Below are positions 9,971-22,640 of a stretch of 64,000 bases of DNA, in pieces (position 1 is the stretch's first letter; every line of letters starts with the position of its first letter). Below the pieces are notes generated by a model. That model was given only the letters and a program-made list of their open reading frames with translations. It was not told the DNA's origin and did not search any database. Source of the DNA: Clytia hemisphaerica (taxonomy: Eukaryota; Cnidaria; Hydrozoa; Leptothecata; Clytiidae); assembly GCA_902728285.1 (NCBI GenBank), contig CACVBU010000964.1, positions 1,200,966 through 1,264,965 on the forward strand, written 5' to 3'. Position numbers and translations under genes: made by a program.

Positions 9971-12852
9971 CTACTCTTGAAAAATATCCGGACGCGATTT
10001 CTTTCTTGTTTGTATGGTGTGGTTAATCCCCTTTGTTTAGAAACGGAAAATAAATATGATACTGTTTATGTTCAAATGCAATCCAACTCGGCGGCATGCG
10101 ATTAATTTTAATATCGATAGTGACCTATATCAATGCTCTATGTTTTAGATTTCTCCGCTCGGCTTTGTCGTATTTTGCTGCCAGGAATGTGATATCTTTA
10201 GTAGGTGTCTTTTCAATTTTTTCTTTAATTTTGGTACTGCAACTTCTTCAATTTAAGTGTATGCAGTACACACAAATACAAATCGTGTTTCTTCTTCTTT
10301 TCTAATGTTTTCCTTTGCTGTGTTCTTGAAATATTTTTCTTCAGCTGCGCGGCGTAGATGCTTCAAGCCTTGAACTCTTACTGTAACCTCTTTAAGTGAC
10401 TAGTGATTTGTTGGTGGATCTTTATGTCCTTTATTTATACCGTTTCCTACAGCCGTCGTTGACTGGTTCTATACTTGTCTGAACTGATTTCTTTCTTAGA
10501 AACTCTCTCTCTCTATTTATGCTTACTACGCATACACCTCTTACTGAAAGATATTTGAAAATATGTAACAGATATTTACCACTTTGTAGAGTTTTTATTA
10601 GAAAATGGATCACGCAGAAATCTTGTTCAAAAGGAACTAATCTAGTTTGAGAGATTGTGGGTCGTTGAAGTACAGTTGTATGTTCGCTGGAATCAGGTAT
10701 ATAAGAATCTAGCCTAGGCAGCATAATCGATGCACATTTTTCTGTTGATTTATGGAAAACATCTATGTCTTATCCTTTCTGATATTGACTAGATTCAATT
10801 TCCATCTGACATTCTTATAAATAATAGTTTGTCACGCGTCAAGTTATTTGACAGGTCATCAACAAACAAAATTATGGAGCGATTTATTAACCTTTCATAC
10901 GAGACGAAAGAATTTTGATGGTTCCAGTTACACTTTCTATGTTGACATTTTAGCGTTTCTGAAGCTTGTAAACCAAGAAAAAACGTTCAAACAATGTCAA
11001 TAAAACGTCTACAACCTTTCATCTACAAATGTTATGGTCACAATAGAGTGGGAAATTCGTAAATTCCCTTTCCAGTATTTTTTTGTAGTCTTTCATGTTT
11101 ATATTTATTTTGTCCAAAGATGTAACAAATCTCTTGCGTACTTTCCCTGAAAGTTTTATTCAACTTTCAGTGTGGGTATTTTGTTTGTATTGATTTTCTT
11201 CTTTATGTGGGGTGACCTTGAGACAAAATTTTATCATGTAACTGTGGGGAGACGTATGCAAGTTCTATGAAATAATCTGCCTCGGAAAAAAGGAACAGAA
11301 CACTTTAGTAAAAAAAGTACTACATGGTTAGGCTTGCTGGTTGCCAAGTATGCGGTATAAATTTTTTAAGCCATAAAGTTTCCAGTTGTAATCTAACGGG
11401 TTCAGCAGTCCTCGCCGGGCCATAGAGACAGGACTGTCTTAAGGTCAACGCATAGCCTTGCTTTCAAGTTGTCAGTTAAATTAGGTCATTATTCGTATAA
11501 AATTATATAGATAAGAAAATAACTAATTCAGGTAATGCGTAATAGATTTTATCAGACTTGGACATTTTCTTTACTTGATGTTCCACGCCTTAGATCGTAA
11601 AAACATCACATGAGAAATTAACAACATTTATACGTAACGTAATGATTTTAAAGGCGATAAAACTTACAGTATAAGACACTTTGTCATAATCTTAATTGGC
11701 AATTTTGATCTCGGTTGGTGATATGAATTGCCCAAATATAGTCAAATTTTCCTCACAACTGGCATAGAGTTCATTGGACAAGAAAGGCACTGATCTCAAC
11801 CCAAACATAACAAAAACTTGGAATTTTAGCATTGGTACATTTCAGTCAGAAATTTTGAACCGTTACCTATAATACCAGGTTACCAAGGCAGGGGTATTTT
11901 TAATGGCAGCAGTTTTTCCTTCTCAATCACGTTGTAGAAACAAGAATGCACCACATAATAGCCCGAAAGTGATTTGGAAAGTTCAAAAGAAAATCTTCCG
12001 ATTTGATGAAGGTGTGACCGGGTCGAATTCCCCGCTCTGGTTATGAAATATGTTGTTTTGATTAATATATCATATAAGAACATTTGGGTAAAAGATATTT
12101 CATTTTAGTGGGTAAAAAGTTTTGAAACAGAAGTTTCATATAAGACATTATTAAGGAGGAAAGGAGAAAAAGATCTTATAAAAGGTCTTAAAAATCTTAT
12201 ATATTGTATATACACCTGAATCTAAACAATCTGATTTAGACAGTTATCCTCAGACCTGTGCTTATGAAAAACTGAAGAAGAAAAAAAGTAGGTTGAAGAA
12301 TGCAAACATAAATCGACCTTGCTGATAAACCCGGTAGCGGTTTATAGTCTGATTACGAAAGTTTGTTAATTAGTGGAGAAAAATTCATTAAAAATGAAGC
12401 TATTAATTGAAGTTAATTGTTGATTGGTATTTTTTAATTAAGGTACTATGTTTCCGGGTTGTGTAACTAGCTTTTCGGTACATTTATAACTTGCTATGGA
12501 AACCTTGACCTCCCTGTATTTGATTCAGGAACACGAACTGAAACAAAAAGTACCTTGTGTATGTGCAGTATATAAATCTAAAGCAACTTAAGCAATAGAT
12601 TTTTCGGTATTAAGTAATAACTTTAATGCAGTGCCAGCTTTCTTCAAAGATACCGAATTTAACACCAAAGAGAGCGGTATCTCTGCTTAATATACAAAGC
12701 GAAAGATATCTATTTTTTCCATTGCATTCAAATGTGCTTCTTTATCTGATAAAGCCAAAGGCAAGGCTTCTTTACAGAAAATACACGTACATTTTTTGTA
12801 ACCTATGCCTTTTTTCGGCTAAATTGTTGGAAAAAAACTATTTTTGCATAGG
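9971..12852. other. Gene-free stretch
   Basis: No supported gene or clear mobile element in about 2.9 kb. Short open frames on both strands have no motif. The sequence is AT-rich and may contain 5' regulatory sequence for the GTPase at 9087-9788. Confidence 0.4.
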
Positions 12853-13195
12853 GGGGCCGTCCACATAGTACGTACGCACTAAGGGGGGAGGGGGCTCTTC
12901 TCAAAAGCGTATGTTTGCGTACAGGGGGAGGGTTCGTTTGTTCCTTACGAAATATTTCTTTCTTTTACGCTTCTCATACGCGTCTAGGAAAAGAAAAAGT
13001 TGCCTAATAAACATTGAGTTTCATGTATGAAATAAAGGTCCGAACCAAAAAATTCTTCAACCGAGGGGGAGGGGGGACTGAAAAAGTATGTACTTACCAG
13101 GGGGGGGTATAGCCATTTACGTACGCTTGCGTACAGGGGGGAGGGGGTACTCGATTTTCGACATTTTAGTGCGTACGTACTATGTGGACGGCCCC
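12853..13195. mobile_element. MITE with GGGGCCGTCCACATAG termini
   Basis: Inverted termini: GGGGCCGTCCACATAGTACG on the left and CGTACTATGTGGACGGCCCC on the right. The interior repeats GCGTACAGGGGGAGGG in both orientations. The GGGCCGTCC(A)-type terminus is common among animal MITEs. The open frames across it come from the repeat. Confidence 0.75.
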
Positions 13196-13249
13196 AGAGT
13201 GGATCAAACATAGCCACCATAAAGTTATTCAAGGGTTTTACCTGCTTAA

Positions 13250-14463
13250 GTCGGTGTTTTTTACACTTTTGGCAAAAACGTGAAGTTTTTTAAAACAAGT
13301 TTTAAAATAAATACAAAATGCAACTTTTCTTAATATAATTTTAGGGGAATCGGCAAAGGATTGAAGATTCCATTCCATTTTTCCCGAGCCTACTAGAGAA
13401 ACTAAACCAGTACTTATAATCTCTTAAAGTTAGGAGCACGTTAGGATTAAACGATTCCATAATGAAAATGGATTATGGATTCCATGAGCAATAACTTTTG
13501 ATCTAATGGGGCTTTAGAACTGAAATTTGGCAGGATGGAGCATTTATGTGTTTTCTATTCCTAAATAAAAAATCTTCCAGCTGGGAGCAGTTTGGGATCA
13601 CCTATTCCTAATTTTTCTTTGAGTTCAAGCCTTTTTAAACTGAGGATTGTTGTATGTTTATTTGATATTAAGTAGTTCAAATTAAACTACTTGGAAGGTT
13701 TGGGCTCTTAAAAACACGAAAATAAGATTTTCCACTAGAATAGAGCATCTAAGGATTATCAAATCCTTCATTGAAAGTAACATACTTTGCCTTATCCGAA
13801 ATGAGCGTCTTAGTCTGGAATGAAATATCCTACAAGGCTCTAAACTGATTTTTTACGTTATGCATGATATGTCGTTACGTTAATGACCTAAAATAAGCTC
13901 AGATAGAGCCCCGAAGGATTAATAATTCCATTTTGCGACAAGTTGGGGTTGGGGTGGGTTGGGGTAGATTCACCACTTTAAAATGAAATTTTTAATCCCA
14001 AAACGCTCGCGAAACCGCACCTTTTGGTATCTAAGAATGTTTTAAAGTTAAGTGGAAGTGACTTTTGATTAATTTTAGATTGTGATCAGTCCATTTTAAC
14101 GATGAAATGCATCTTTTATAATTGTTCAAGTTCAGAGATGTTTTTCGGATGGAATTTTGGATCCAAAAGTGCTCTTCATCATTGTTTCATAAAATATAGA
14201 GATCATGTAACAAGTTCAGACCATCAGAATCAATTCAAGAGCCACCAAACTCTCATAATTCCAAAATTCTTAAAATCTAATATTTTGGAATATTGGATCC
14301 TTCTTCGCTCCTGGGACCAAAACCAAAAGTTCTAAGCTCGCGCGTTACACCTTTTTGGAAGATTTCATCCCAAAATGCTCGTTCAAATTCATTTTATTCA
14401 AGAAAAACCATTTTTTAGAAAATTTAATGTCACGTTTTTGCCAAAAGTGTAAAAAACACCGAC
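13250..14463. mobile_element. 1.2-kb TTAA-flanked transposon with perfect 34-bp inverted repeats
   Basis: TTAA at 13246-13249 and 14464-14467 flanks identical inverted repeats at 13250-13283 and 14430-14463, beginning GTCGGTGTTTTTTACACTTT. The target site is the piggyBac type, although the terminus is GTCGG rather than CCC. The interior has no transposase frame, so it is non-autonomous. A partial terminus recurs near 56755-56785. Identical repeats suggest recent movement. Confidence 0.85.
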
Positions 14464-14802
14464 TTAAACACTAACTCAATGAGCATAAACCCCTGTGCCA
14501 AAGTTCCAGTGTGAAACCTATTTTACCGGCACAAAACTTGGCACAAAAAATGTAATCCCTGGTGAGAAAATACACTTAACTCTCATATACCCATTTTGGG
14601 CCAACACAGAGTGTTGTCTTTAAAAGAATGGTGTTTTTTCATTTCATCGTGGATATTTTTAAAATTTTGGAAAAAATCATTCTTGAAATATTCTAATAGT
14701 ATTCTTAGGTTGGGATTATTCAATTAAATCTAAATTTAACATACAGTACATACTTGAAAGCAAAATATGACATTTTTGTGAAAGTATTGAGCACCTTACT
14801 AA

Positions 14803-14886
14803 TGGCCAGCGCAAATGAACCCAACATTCAAACCAACAATTTTTTGGTAAATGTAGCGTCAAATGTTGGCTCCATTTGCGCCGGCC
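14803..14886. repeat. 84-bp palindromic element
   Basis: GGCCAGCGCAAATG...AACATT is inverted as AATGTTGG...CATTTGCGCCGGCC. It lies within a 139-codon open frame (14754-15173) that begins with TTG and has no protein motif, so I treat that frame as chance. Confidence 0.5.
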
Positions 14887-15216
14887 TTGATTGGCAATTT
14901 GCAGTTAAAAATGCTCTAAAAATGGCATCATTGAGTTATGTTGCCAAATTCCATGATGGTGATATTCTTAGCATATTCTTATTTTTTCGCCAATTTCGTT
15001 ATGAATACTCTTATAAAAGTTCTTATAATCTGCAGATAGAAGAAAACAGACTTGTAAAGTATTCTTATAGAGTATATTCTTCTTATAAAAAAGCTGTGTA
15101 TGATTTTGAAGATCGCTTCATCGAAAACCGGCAATTTATTTGTGACTTCTTTGTCTTATCCCAAAACGGCTGAGTAATTCTCATTGTGTCACTGCAATAG
15201 GAGTGTCATGGTAGAT

Positions 15217-15353
15217 CAGGCCCGGTGGACTGGGGAGACTTCAGCCTCCCCACTTTTGAGCAAATTGAGACATTTCTCATCAAATTCCTAGCAAATTTTA
15301 TCTCATTTTGAGCCTTCAGCCTCCCCACTTTAACGATTGTTCCGCCGGGCCTG
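15217..15353. mobile_element. CAGGCCCGG MITE with 5-bp target duplication (copy 1)
   Basis: Ends are CAGGCCCGGTGGA and the inverted TCCGCCGGGCCTG. TAGAT flanks both sides (15212-15216 and 15354-15358). The interior repeats CAGCCTCCCCACTTT. Related copies lie at 16695-16848 and from 40393. The 5-bp duplication and terminus do not identify a superfamily for me. Confidence 0.8.
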
Positions 15354-15358
15354 TAGAT

Positions 15359-16694
15359 TATAGATATCATGAAGGAGTCTGGGGGACGCATATTTACTCG
15401 AGTTATGGAAAATTCGAATTATAGAGGCTCGAGTTATGGGAGTTATGGAGATTTTTATTCGGAAATCTGAACTAGTATTATCATGGTCTGCGAAGATGAT
15501 CTCCAATATATGGCTATTCTATTTTTGCAACTAAATCCTACATTTAAGCGCAATTTTAAGACATGGGATCAAGCGACGCCAAGTTAAATCTCATGAAATG
15601 GCAATCTAGATTTTAATTCAGCATCTTTTCAATCAAATTTAAACAGCGGTAGAGTTACAATAAGTCGTACATCCTTTTTCCTGGTCGTTTTTGGCTTATA
15701 AGCCATTGTCTAGAGTGTCACTAACACTTTTGGTGCCTCAGTGCTAATCCTGACTTACGCCCTAACTAAAAACACAAACAGAACATTGAAAATATTTTAT
15801 ATAAAGCTTCCAAGTGTTTTGATATGAATATTTCAATTCTAACTTAAAAGCAGGGCGTTTCCTTTATCATTGATAGTGATTTCAATAATAATATTGGGCA
15901 TTGATTCTGATTTGGAATCAGATCAAAGACGGTTACAACATATCCAATGGTGCCTTGTGGATGATCTACTCTAATCTGATTTTAATGGATATATAAATCA
16001 CAGAAGCAATTGAAGTTGATTTACATGCTTTTTCAGAAGAACAATTTCATAAGAACACAAGGCTGAAAGAGCCTCAGATTTTAGAAATTACAGATTTTAA
16101 CAGATTTTAACAGATTTTGAACCCATTTTAAGGCTTTAAGTAAATAAACTAAGCGTAATAAAAACATCGTAAGAACATTAAGCCTGAAAATTTCAAAGCC
16201 TGAGCCAAAATTTACTGCTTCTTTAAAAAAAAGCGTGTATCTCTTTTTCTTCTTTTTAGATTTTTGATGGGTTAAAAGAGTTCAAAGAGATTGTTCTGTG
16301 CTCTAAAACCAAAACACTTATCTCAGTGAATTTAAGGGTTATCAAGTATACTTGGTAAATGATCAAACCATGGTAAGTCAATTCAATTCAATATTTTGTT
16401 CTTTTCTGCTCAATTTCCACTCGAATTTCCAATTTCCAATCGACACTTGAATTCCGTTTTGAGCTATTTTCAATTCCGATTTGAAGATCCGCTAATTGAT
16501 TTCGGAAAATCGGAACTTTTTCAGTGATTACGTTAGTGTTTCATAATTTCACTTATGAAAAACATATATCGATCAGTCCAGCAATTTAAACAATAAATAG
16601 AAATTTTTTAGCCACAAGACTGATGGAATCATCTAAAGTCTTGTTAAGTTACAACAATCCTTCTTGAATTGGCCCTCTTGCCTTTCCCAATTTT
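15359..16694. other. Repeat-rich spacer without a gene
   Basis: Contains CTCGAGTTATGG-type fragments of a pogo/Tigger-like repeat (about 15400-15450) and a TAAGAACAT/AGGCTT repeat (about 16035-16250). No coding region is supported. Confidence 0.4.
16035..16250. repeat. TAAGAACAT/AGGCTT dispersed repeat (copy)
   Basis: Contains CATAAGAACACAAGGCTGAA, GTAAGAACATTAAGCCTGA and a terminal AAAAAAAAGCGTGTAT. The same terminal and internal motifs recur at several places in this window (see 25015-25262). Confidence 0.55.
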
Positions 16695-16848
16695 CAGACC
16701 CGGTGGAACAACTGTAAAAGTGGGGAGGCTAAAGCCTCAAAATTAAATAAAAGTCACTAGAAATTTAAGAAAAAAATCTCATTTTCTCAAAAGTAGGGAG
16801 GGTGAAGTCTCCCCAGTCTCCCCAGTCTACCCGTTTCCGCCGGGCCTG
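16695..16848. mobile_element. CAGGCCCGG MITE with 5-bp target duplication (copy 2)
   Basis: Ends are CAGACCCGGTGGAA and TTCCGCCGGGCCTG, flanked by ATTTT on both sides (16690-16694 and 16849-16853). The interior carries GTGGGGAGGCT and AGTCTCCCCAGTCT. This second, different 5-bp duplication confirms the target length seen at 15217-15353. Confidence 0.8.
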
Positions 16849-16853
16849 ATTTT

Positions 16854-19295
16854 AGGCTTCTTTATCTTATTATGGTACTCAACGGGTCGCTGATACAGAA
16901 TTGTGAAAGGTGGATTTAATACATCAAGAAATTCATATAAATAATCAATCGGAAATGTGTACACAAGGGTGTTTAAAGACACGTTTTTGGGCAAAATCTT
17001 AGAAAATCTGACTATTTTTTGCCAAAATATACCGTACGGGTTGATTTTTTCGCCCAAATTTACTCAAATTTAGCTTAATCTTCTCTAAACTGTAAGGGTC
17101 CGATTCTAAAGACCTAGTTTTTGGCACTTGGTACGGGATTAAGGGTTTTGTTTTTACATAAGTGTTCCCGTTTCATATCAGACACATTAATATCGGGACA
17201 GTGTCTTCCTATTGTTATGTTATGTTATGTTGATATAAGCAAAAAATATTTTTCTATTTCTCTTTCTGACCAATATTGCTTCACATCCGTGTCACCAATG
17301 CAAAAAAGCTTGTAAATTAAAATTGATGAGTAAGCAAACGATATCACTCTTAAAAACAAAAGTGGTAATAGATCTGAGTAACATGTTCCTTGACTAACAT
17401 ATGGGTAATTTTGAATCAAATCGGACAGAAAGAGTCAGTCCCTTAATAATTCGCTCGCGTATATCAGCTACGAAATAAAATAAGTTCGGATAAATGTATG
17501 ACGGAAATTGGAGAAGAAATTGGCGGAATTGCGGAATCGGGTACCCCCTGAACCCCCCCCTTATATGGGGTTAGATAATTGATACTTTAAAATGCCAAAT
17601 TTAATTAGATATATCGGATATATGCTCTTATCAACATGTATGAAAATGGGATCTTGGCCAAAAAAAAGTAAGAATATACCGTGTGAAATAGAATCTAATT
17701 AAAAATTTCGAAATTTTCGGAAATTCTGATAATATGTGAATCTTTGTTACGACACATTCTAAATTTCCTTTTAGAAGCTCATTTAAATTCTAAGGAACCA
17801 TTTCTTAAACTATTTGTTTTTCATATAAGAGATTAGAATAAGGCTTTAATGGCCAAAATATCAAGTACAAGTTTATGAGAACATTTTAGGACTAGCTTAA
17901 AGCCTAGCTGACACACAAAGTTGTTTCAACATATCTAGTGTTGACAACGTCTCTAACGTTAAACGAACATCCGATTTCTTAGGAAATTCACAAAAAGCAA
18001 TTAAATAAGAACATTTCAAAAATACTTTTAGGCTTGAAACTAAGTTAAGAACATCCAAAGGCTTACAAAATTGTGAATGTTCTTATGAAAAAAACGCGTA
18101 GTAACTTTCGAAAGACAACCTGTAAATTCTGGAAGTAGAAAGAAAGCTATGAAGATTATATAGGTATTTCCTTTGAAAGAAATTCACGAAAAAAGTGCAA
18201 ATTTTCATTTTCCTTTTACGTCTGTGGTTACACCAAAGCCTCTTATTTTGGCATGGCGATAATCTTGTCCTTTTAAAAGATTCGTTTTCGTTTTTTTCTT
18301 TGTGGATTGTTTAATTCTGGCATTTCCTATATACATGGTATAAAGATATGATAGTTGTGTAAACCCATGAGGTGATTTTAATTTCCTGATGTAAATTCTT
18401 AACAAAGTTTTGCGATTTCTTTAAACACGAATTAGGATACATTAGAAGTTCCTTTTGCGTTAAAAATGAAGAAACGCATTCGATAATTTCCTTTAAAAAT
18501 CTTTCCTTGCTAATGAAATTTCGGATTAAAATTCTTCAAATTTAATTATCTTGTTGTTGTGAGACTTTTGATGACGTCTTAAGAATTCAATTTTGATGAA
18601 GACATTTACAAGGTACGTGAGGTTTTGGGAGTATAATAAATTTAAGTTTGTCACATATTTGAAATACTTCGGATAAATCAACTTCTAGGCTTTCTCATAC
18701 AACACTACTATCACGAAAATGTGAAATCCGCTATATCTTTTTGAAACGAAAGTCTCATTACATAGGTTTCTTCATTTCTTGCATATTTGAAATGTTCCCT
18801 ATTTTGAAATATCCAACTTCAGAAATAAATCGTTAACAACTTTCATATAATTATTATTCTTGGTTTTGCATCACACTGCAATATCCGTTTATAGTCAGCT
18901 TTACGTGCTTCTAGGTTTTCCAAACGTCTCTGGAAGTTTTGGATATTTGATATAAAAACAAAACATTTTTAGCCCTGAAGAAGAATTTAAACTCAATTCA
19001 AAAGTCCATTTTAGTAATATGTCATATTTTCTCTGGAATTTCAGATTTCTGGAAGGACCATATGGCTAAAAATTTATCGATCAAAAGTAAAATCTGAGAT
19101 CCATGAATATTTTAAAAAGATTCACTTCCTTATTTTTAGGTTTTAAGTAGGTAAAAAATATTGAAGCCTTTGGGTGTTCTTTACTCTTTTGTTTTTAGAG
19201 GCTTAAAATGTTCTTAAAATAATCTTAATCTTTTGACTTCGAAGCTTCTGTTCTTACATTTGTTCTTGTGCTAAAAACGTGAAGTAAATTCCTAC
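16854..19295. other. Repeat-rich spacer without a gene
   Basis: Holds a short (TATGT)n run near 17215-17232, a decayed copy of the AACGTTGTTTCAACGTT repeat (about 17905-17965) and a TAAGAACAT/AGGCTT repeat (about 17985-18105). Nothing else is supported. Confidence 0.4.
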
Positions 19296-19740
19296 GTGCA
19301 ACAGTCGGTGGGGTCCCCTTTTCACTGGGGATATTAAGGATAGCACTTTCATCTCCAACGGTTAAAAATCTATGGTCGAAAAGATATATTAAAGTCTGTC
19401 TCGAAAGTGTTTGAACATTTTACCCTTTTACAACTTCTCAGCAGATTCCCCCGGTGGAGCAAAATCCGGTGAAAAAATTGCTAAAGATGCCCTGATTTTA
19501 AGCTCTGGTAGGATGATGAGTACACCGGGTCTCAATTAATTCAAATTATCTACCCCGGTAAAAACCAGACTCGCTAATTGAGTTTTTTCCTCCCAGTGAA
19601 AATTGAGTCATAATTTTCCACCCCAGTGAGTTTTTGAGACCTCAAATTCAAACCCGGTGAAATTTTACTTTTTTATAGCCACCCCGGTCCCGGTGGATTT
19701 CAAGATAAACTTTACTGGGTCACTGAGACTGGGATGTATG
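19296..19740. repeat. Fragment of the 'CACTGGGG' dispersed repeat family
   Basis: Repeated phrases such as TTTTCACTGGGGATA, CCCCGGTGAAA and ACTGGGTCACTGAGACTGGG resemble the interiors of elements at 1929-2208 and 46264-46491. Ends are not clear. Confidence 0.35.
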
Positions 19741-20260
19741 TATCAATGCTATATTGAAATGTTATAGACCGTTGGAAAGATATTCTCAAGGAGAATTATC
19801 TGAAAGATTGAAAAAATTGAAAGATGAACATGAAAAGGTGTTAAGATTTTCTTCTGGTCATTCAGTAATATTGTCAGAATAACCTGATTTCAAGCTATTT
19901 TTCGTATCTTTGTATTGGAAAAAAACTACAACACTGTGAAGTATTGTCATGGAATTGTCAACTTCGCTGTTTTGGTTTAAATGTTTTATGCTAATCAGAT
20001 CATCCATTTTGCCCATACCAACTTCATCTCTCAAAGAATAAGGCGACTGTGCCTTTAAGCGGAGCCATTCAGAGCACATACGTGCCATGCATGGAGAAAT
20101 CAGAGTCTGCTTGAAAATTAGTTTAAGGTCTACTAGGACTTTTTGAGTAATTGCTTTATGAAAAAAGGATAGAGTAAGATAGACATTTCATATTTTCATA
20201 TTTTCGTATTCCTTTTGAGTTTTTTTCTTATGGATGAATTTGTTAATAGATCTACTTTAA

Positions 20261-20266
20261 TTTATT
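20261..20266 (-). promoter_or_regulatory. Polyadenylation signal of GTPase gene 2
   Basis: AATAAA on the minus strand, about 65 nt past the stop codon of the gene at 20331-21056. Confidence 0.55.
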
Positions 20267-20330
20267 TACAGTAATATTTACATAAATTTCTAAAAAAATA
20301 TTATGGTTATGATTAATGAACAAGTCCAGC

Positions 20331-21056
20331 TTATTCGTTATCTGAGTCGGACGAAGAATCGGAATCGATCGAACTTAATCTATCACGATCTCCAAACGAG
20401 TTCGATAAGTTCACAATAAACTTTCTAACGCTTCTCTTTCGTCCGTGTTTGCCTTCTTCACCTGAGCGCATAGCTGCTTGTTCGCGGAACAACTGACGTT
20501 TGACACTAGCTGTGAATTCTATTTTCTTAACCAATGAAAGAAAGACGTCTTTAATGTTTTTATCTTCCAATGATGAAGTCTCAATGTAAGCACAACCATA
20601 ACTAACAGCTGTTTGAAGTCCTTTATCAAAAGTAATTTCTCGTTCTGCAACAAGATCACATTTACTACCAACCAAAATACATGGAAAATGTTTGCCTTTA
20701 ATGTTTTGAATCTCTTGTATTTGTGTAATGGCAACATCCAATGATCTTTGAGAGTCTACTGAATAAACAACAACAAAAGCTTGGCATTTAGTGATGGTTA
20801 ATCGAAGCATCATTGGAAATTGAAATCCACCAGCTGTATCGAATAATTGTAAACAAGCAACTCGTCTATTGTCTTCATGAAGAGTTGTCATATGAACTTC
20901 AGCTGCTGTTGGTGTATAAGTTTGTGTGAATGATCCATTAACTAATCGTTCGATGATACTTGATTTACCACAAGCAGTTTCTCCTAAAACGGCTACATCG
21001 TAATAAGGAGTAACTTCGCCTTTTACTCCTCGTGTTAGTTGTGGATTTCGTGGCAT
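20331..21056 (-). CDS. Ras-like small GTPase, intronless (cluster member 2)
   Basis: A 241-residue single-exon protein. The P-loop GETACGKS is at 25-32, the effector Thr50, switch II DTAGG at 73-77 and the fifth motif SSL at 161-163. The guanine-specificity motif is SKCD (131-134) rather than NKxD, so the Asn that contacts guanine in most Ras proteins is Ser. Residues equivalent to Ras Gly12, Gly13 and Gln61 are Thr, Ala and Gly. The tail is basic (GRKRSVRKF) and then acidic (DSDSSSDSDNE), with no CaaX box. It is about 94% identical to the protein at 30724-31449, which lies in the opposite orientation; most differences are in the last 50 residues. Nucleotide binding may be weakened, but that is inferred from Ras. 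A TATA promoter module and AATAAA signal flank it. Confidence 0.93.
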   Translation of the reverse strand: MPRNPQLTRGVKGEVTPYYDVAVLGETACGKSSIIERLVNGSFTQTYTPTAAEVHMTTLHEDNRRVACLQLFDTAGGFQFPMMLRLTITKCQAFVVVYSVDSQRSLDVAITQIQEIQNIKGKHFPCILVGSKCDLVAEREITFDKGLQTAVSYGCAYIETSSLEDKNIKDVFLSLVKKIEFTASVKRQLFREQAAMRSGEEGKHGRKRSVRKFIVNLSNSFGDRDRLSSIDSDSSSDSDNE

Positions 21057-21140
21057 AGTGAAGAGTTTGGAATAAGTATAACGTGTTCTTTGCTAATTAG
21101 AGGCTGATAATTGATTGCTTTTTCCCACACTGCCTTCCAT

Positions 21141-21163
21141 TTTTATATGCCTGAAGAACTTCC
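21141..21163 (-). promoter_or_regulatory. TATA promoter block shared with GTPase gene 4
   Basis: On the minus strand this 23-bp block reads GGAAGTTCTTCAGG followed by CATATAAAA, about 85-105 nt upstream of the ATG. The identical 23 bp occur upstream of the gene at 30724, while flanking 5' sequence differs. Confidence 0.65.
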
Positions 21164-21879
21164 TTCCATAAATCAGATTTCTATTGAAGGAGAAGTAACA
21201 TTATTGAATTTCGTGACACTCTTACAAAATTAGAGGAAAAGAATAGAAGAATTGAAAATATCTTATACAATTATATTTTTATATCAAGATGTTACCATTT
21301 TATTTTGTTTATGTTTTTCATTAGAAACATGATTAAATAGTTGTAAGCATTTGGGTTGACAATACATGTCAATAATAAAGATTTTTATGATATGAGCTAT
21401 AATAGTTGTGGAATCTGGGTCAGTTGCGTGTAGCTTTCTTCGTATAAGCTATTATTCTAAAGCAGGATCAAAAGTTAATTGCCATCTCCAAAGTTTGTTA
21501 ACGAACTTAGTTAGTGCAACCGCTAGAAGTATACGACTAATTTTTAGAAAAAAGATTTTCAGTACTCACAGTTCTTATAAAAGAAAAACTTTTAAGTTCA
21601 TGAAAAATCTTATACAAGGTATTAATCCCAAACAGACGGTTAAATCTTTTTGTGATACAATTCAAAATTTTCCGAAAGGTTTTTCAAAGCAAAACATATA
21701 TTGTAACTTGACAGAAAATTAGTTCATTAACAAAGAAACTTGGTTTAACACATCCATTCTCTATAGAATTCAAACAGTGATATAAGCCCGTGACAGGCGC
21801 TTGTCAAACTTTTTGTCGCCGTGATTCGACTTTGATGTCAAGTTTCGACATACATGGAGGTTTCAACGCAATTAAGATG

Positions 21880-22140
21880 TACTACACCTCGAACCTCTAT
21901 AACTCGAATATCTCTTTAACTCGAACAAGCTTTATGGTTCCTCCAGTTAATAAATCCTTATAAACCATACTCCATAACTCGAATTTTTCTTTAGTCGAAC
22001 GAATTTTTGTTGTTTTGTGTTTTTGAGTTATCCCAGCGTTGTTCCAACGTTCATCTAACGTGATATGGACGTTGTGAACGTTAAATAAACGTTGAAACAA
22101 CGTTTTTATGCCAGCTTGGATGGAGACTCTAGTGTAGCAG
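21880..22140. mobile_element. pogo/Tigger-like MITE carrying a nested element
   Basis: The left part reads CTACACCTCGAACCTCTATA then ACTCGAATATCTC, close to the pogo/Tigger terminal pattern (AACCTCTATAACTCGAA). The right end is near TCTAGTGTAG. A palindromic MITE (22032-22118) is inserted inside. Ends are approximate. Confidence 0.45.
22032..22118. mobile_element. AACGTT palindromic MITE (copy 1)
   Basis: CCCAGCGTTGTTCCAACGTT is inverted as AACGTTGAAACAACG...CCAGC, with a central ATGGACGTTGTGAACGTT. Better-preserved relatives are at 26447-26540 and 29251-29345. Confidence 0.65.
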
Positions 22141-22640
22141 TCAAAAGAATATTGCTCTGACTCTTTTCTTTTATACTGTTGGCGAGAGAGAATAGAAAAC
22201 TGTGCTTAGTCTGCCCTGGTGACCTACCGTTGCTGAACCCAGAAGCGTAAGACAAGGGGACGCAAAATCTGTGTAGAAGAGCAGATTTTTATGAAACAGT
22301 ATTTATCTATTTATATATAAATAGATAATTATCTGGAAACCATCGCCATCAAAAAGTTATTTTTCAGCAAATGGGTTTTCGTCGCCAATTTTCCGGTCAA
22401 AATAAAAAGGTTCTCCATTTCTCGAACCCCTATGACTTAAATTTTTTTCTTCACTCGAACAGGTTTTCTGGTAACCAAGTTTTGTATCTGCATACATTTT
22501 TGGAATATCACAATAGGAAACACCAGGCAATGGTACCCTCATTTTTTTTTACTGCTGTTCTTATTTCTTGGCAATTTGTTGTCTGTAAGCAGACCCGATA
22601 TCTACGGTAGTTTGAAATTCACGTACCGTATTATTTGTAC

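Noticed and set aside
14754..15173. 139-codon open frame
   Set aside because: It begins with TTG, contains an 84-bp palindrome and has no protein motif.
19727..19876. Plus-strand frame encoding RPLERYSQGELSERLKKLKD
   Set aside because: It looks protein-like, but it is short, has no start codon, no convincing acceptor and no recognised family.
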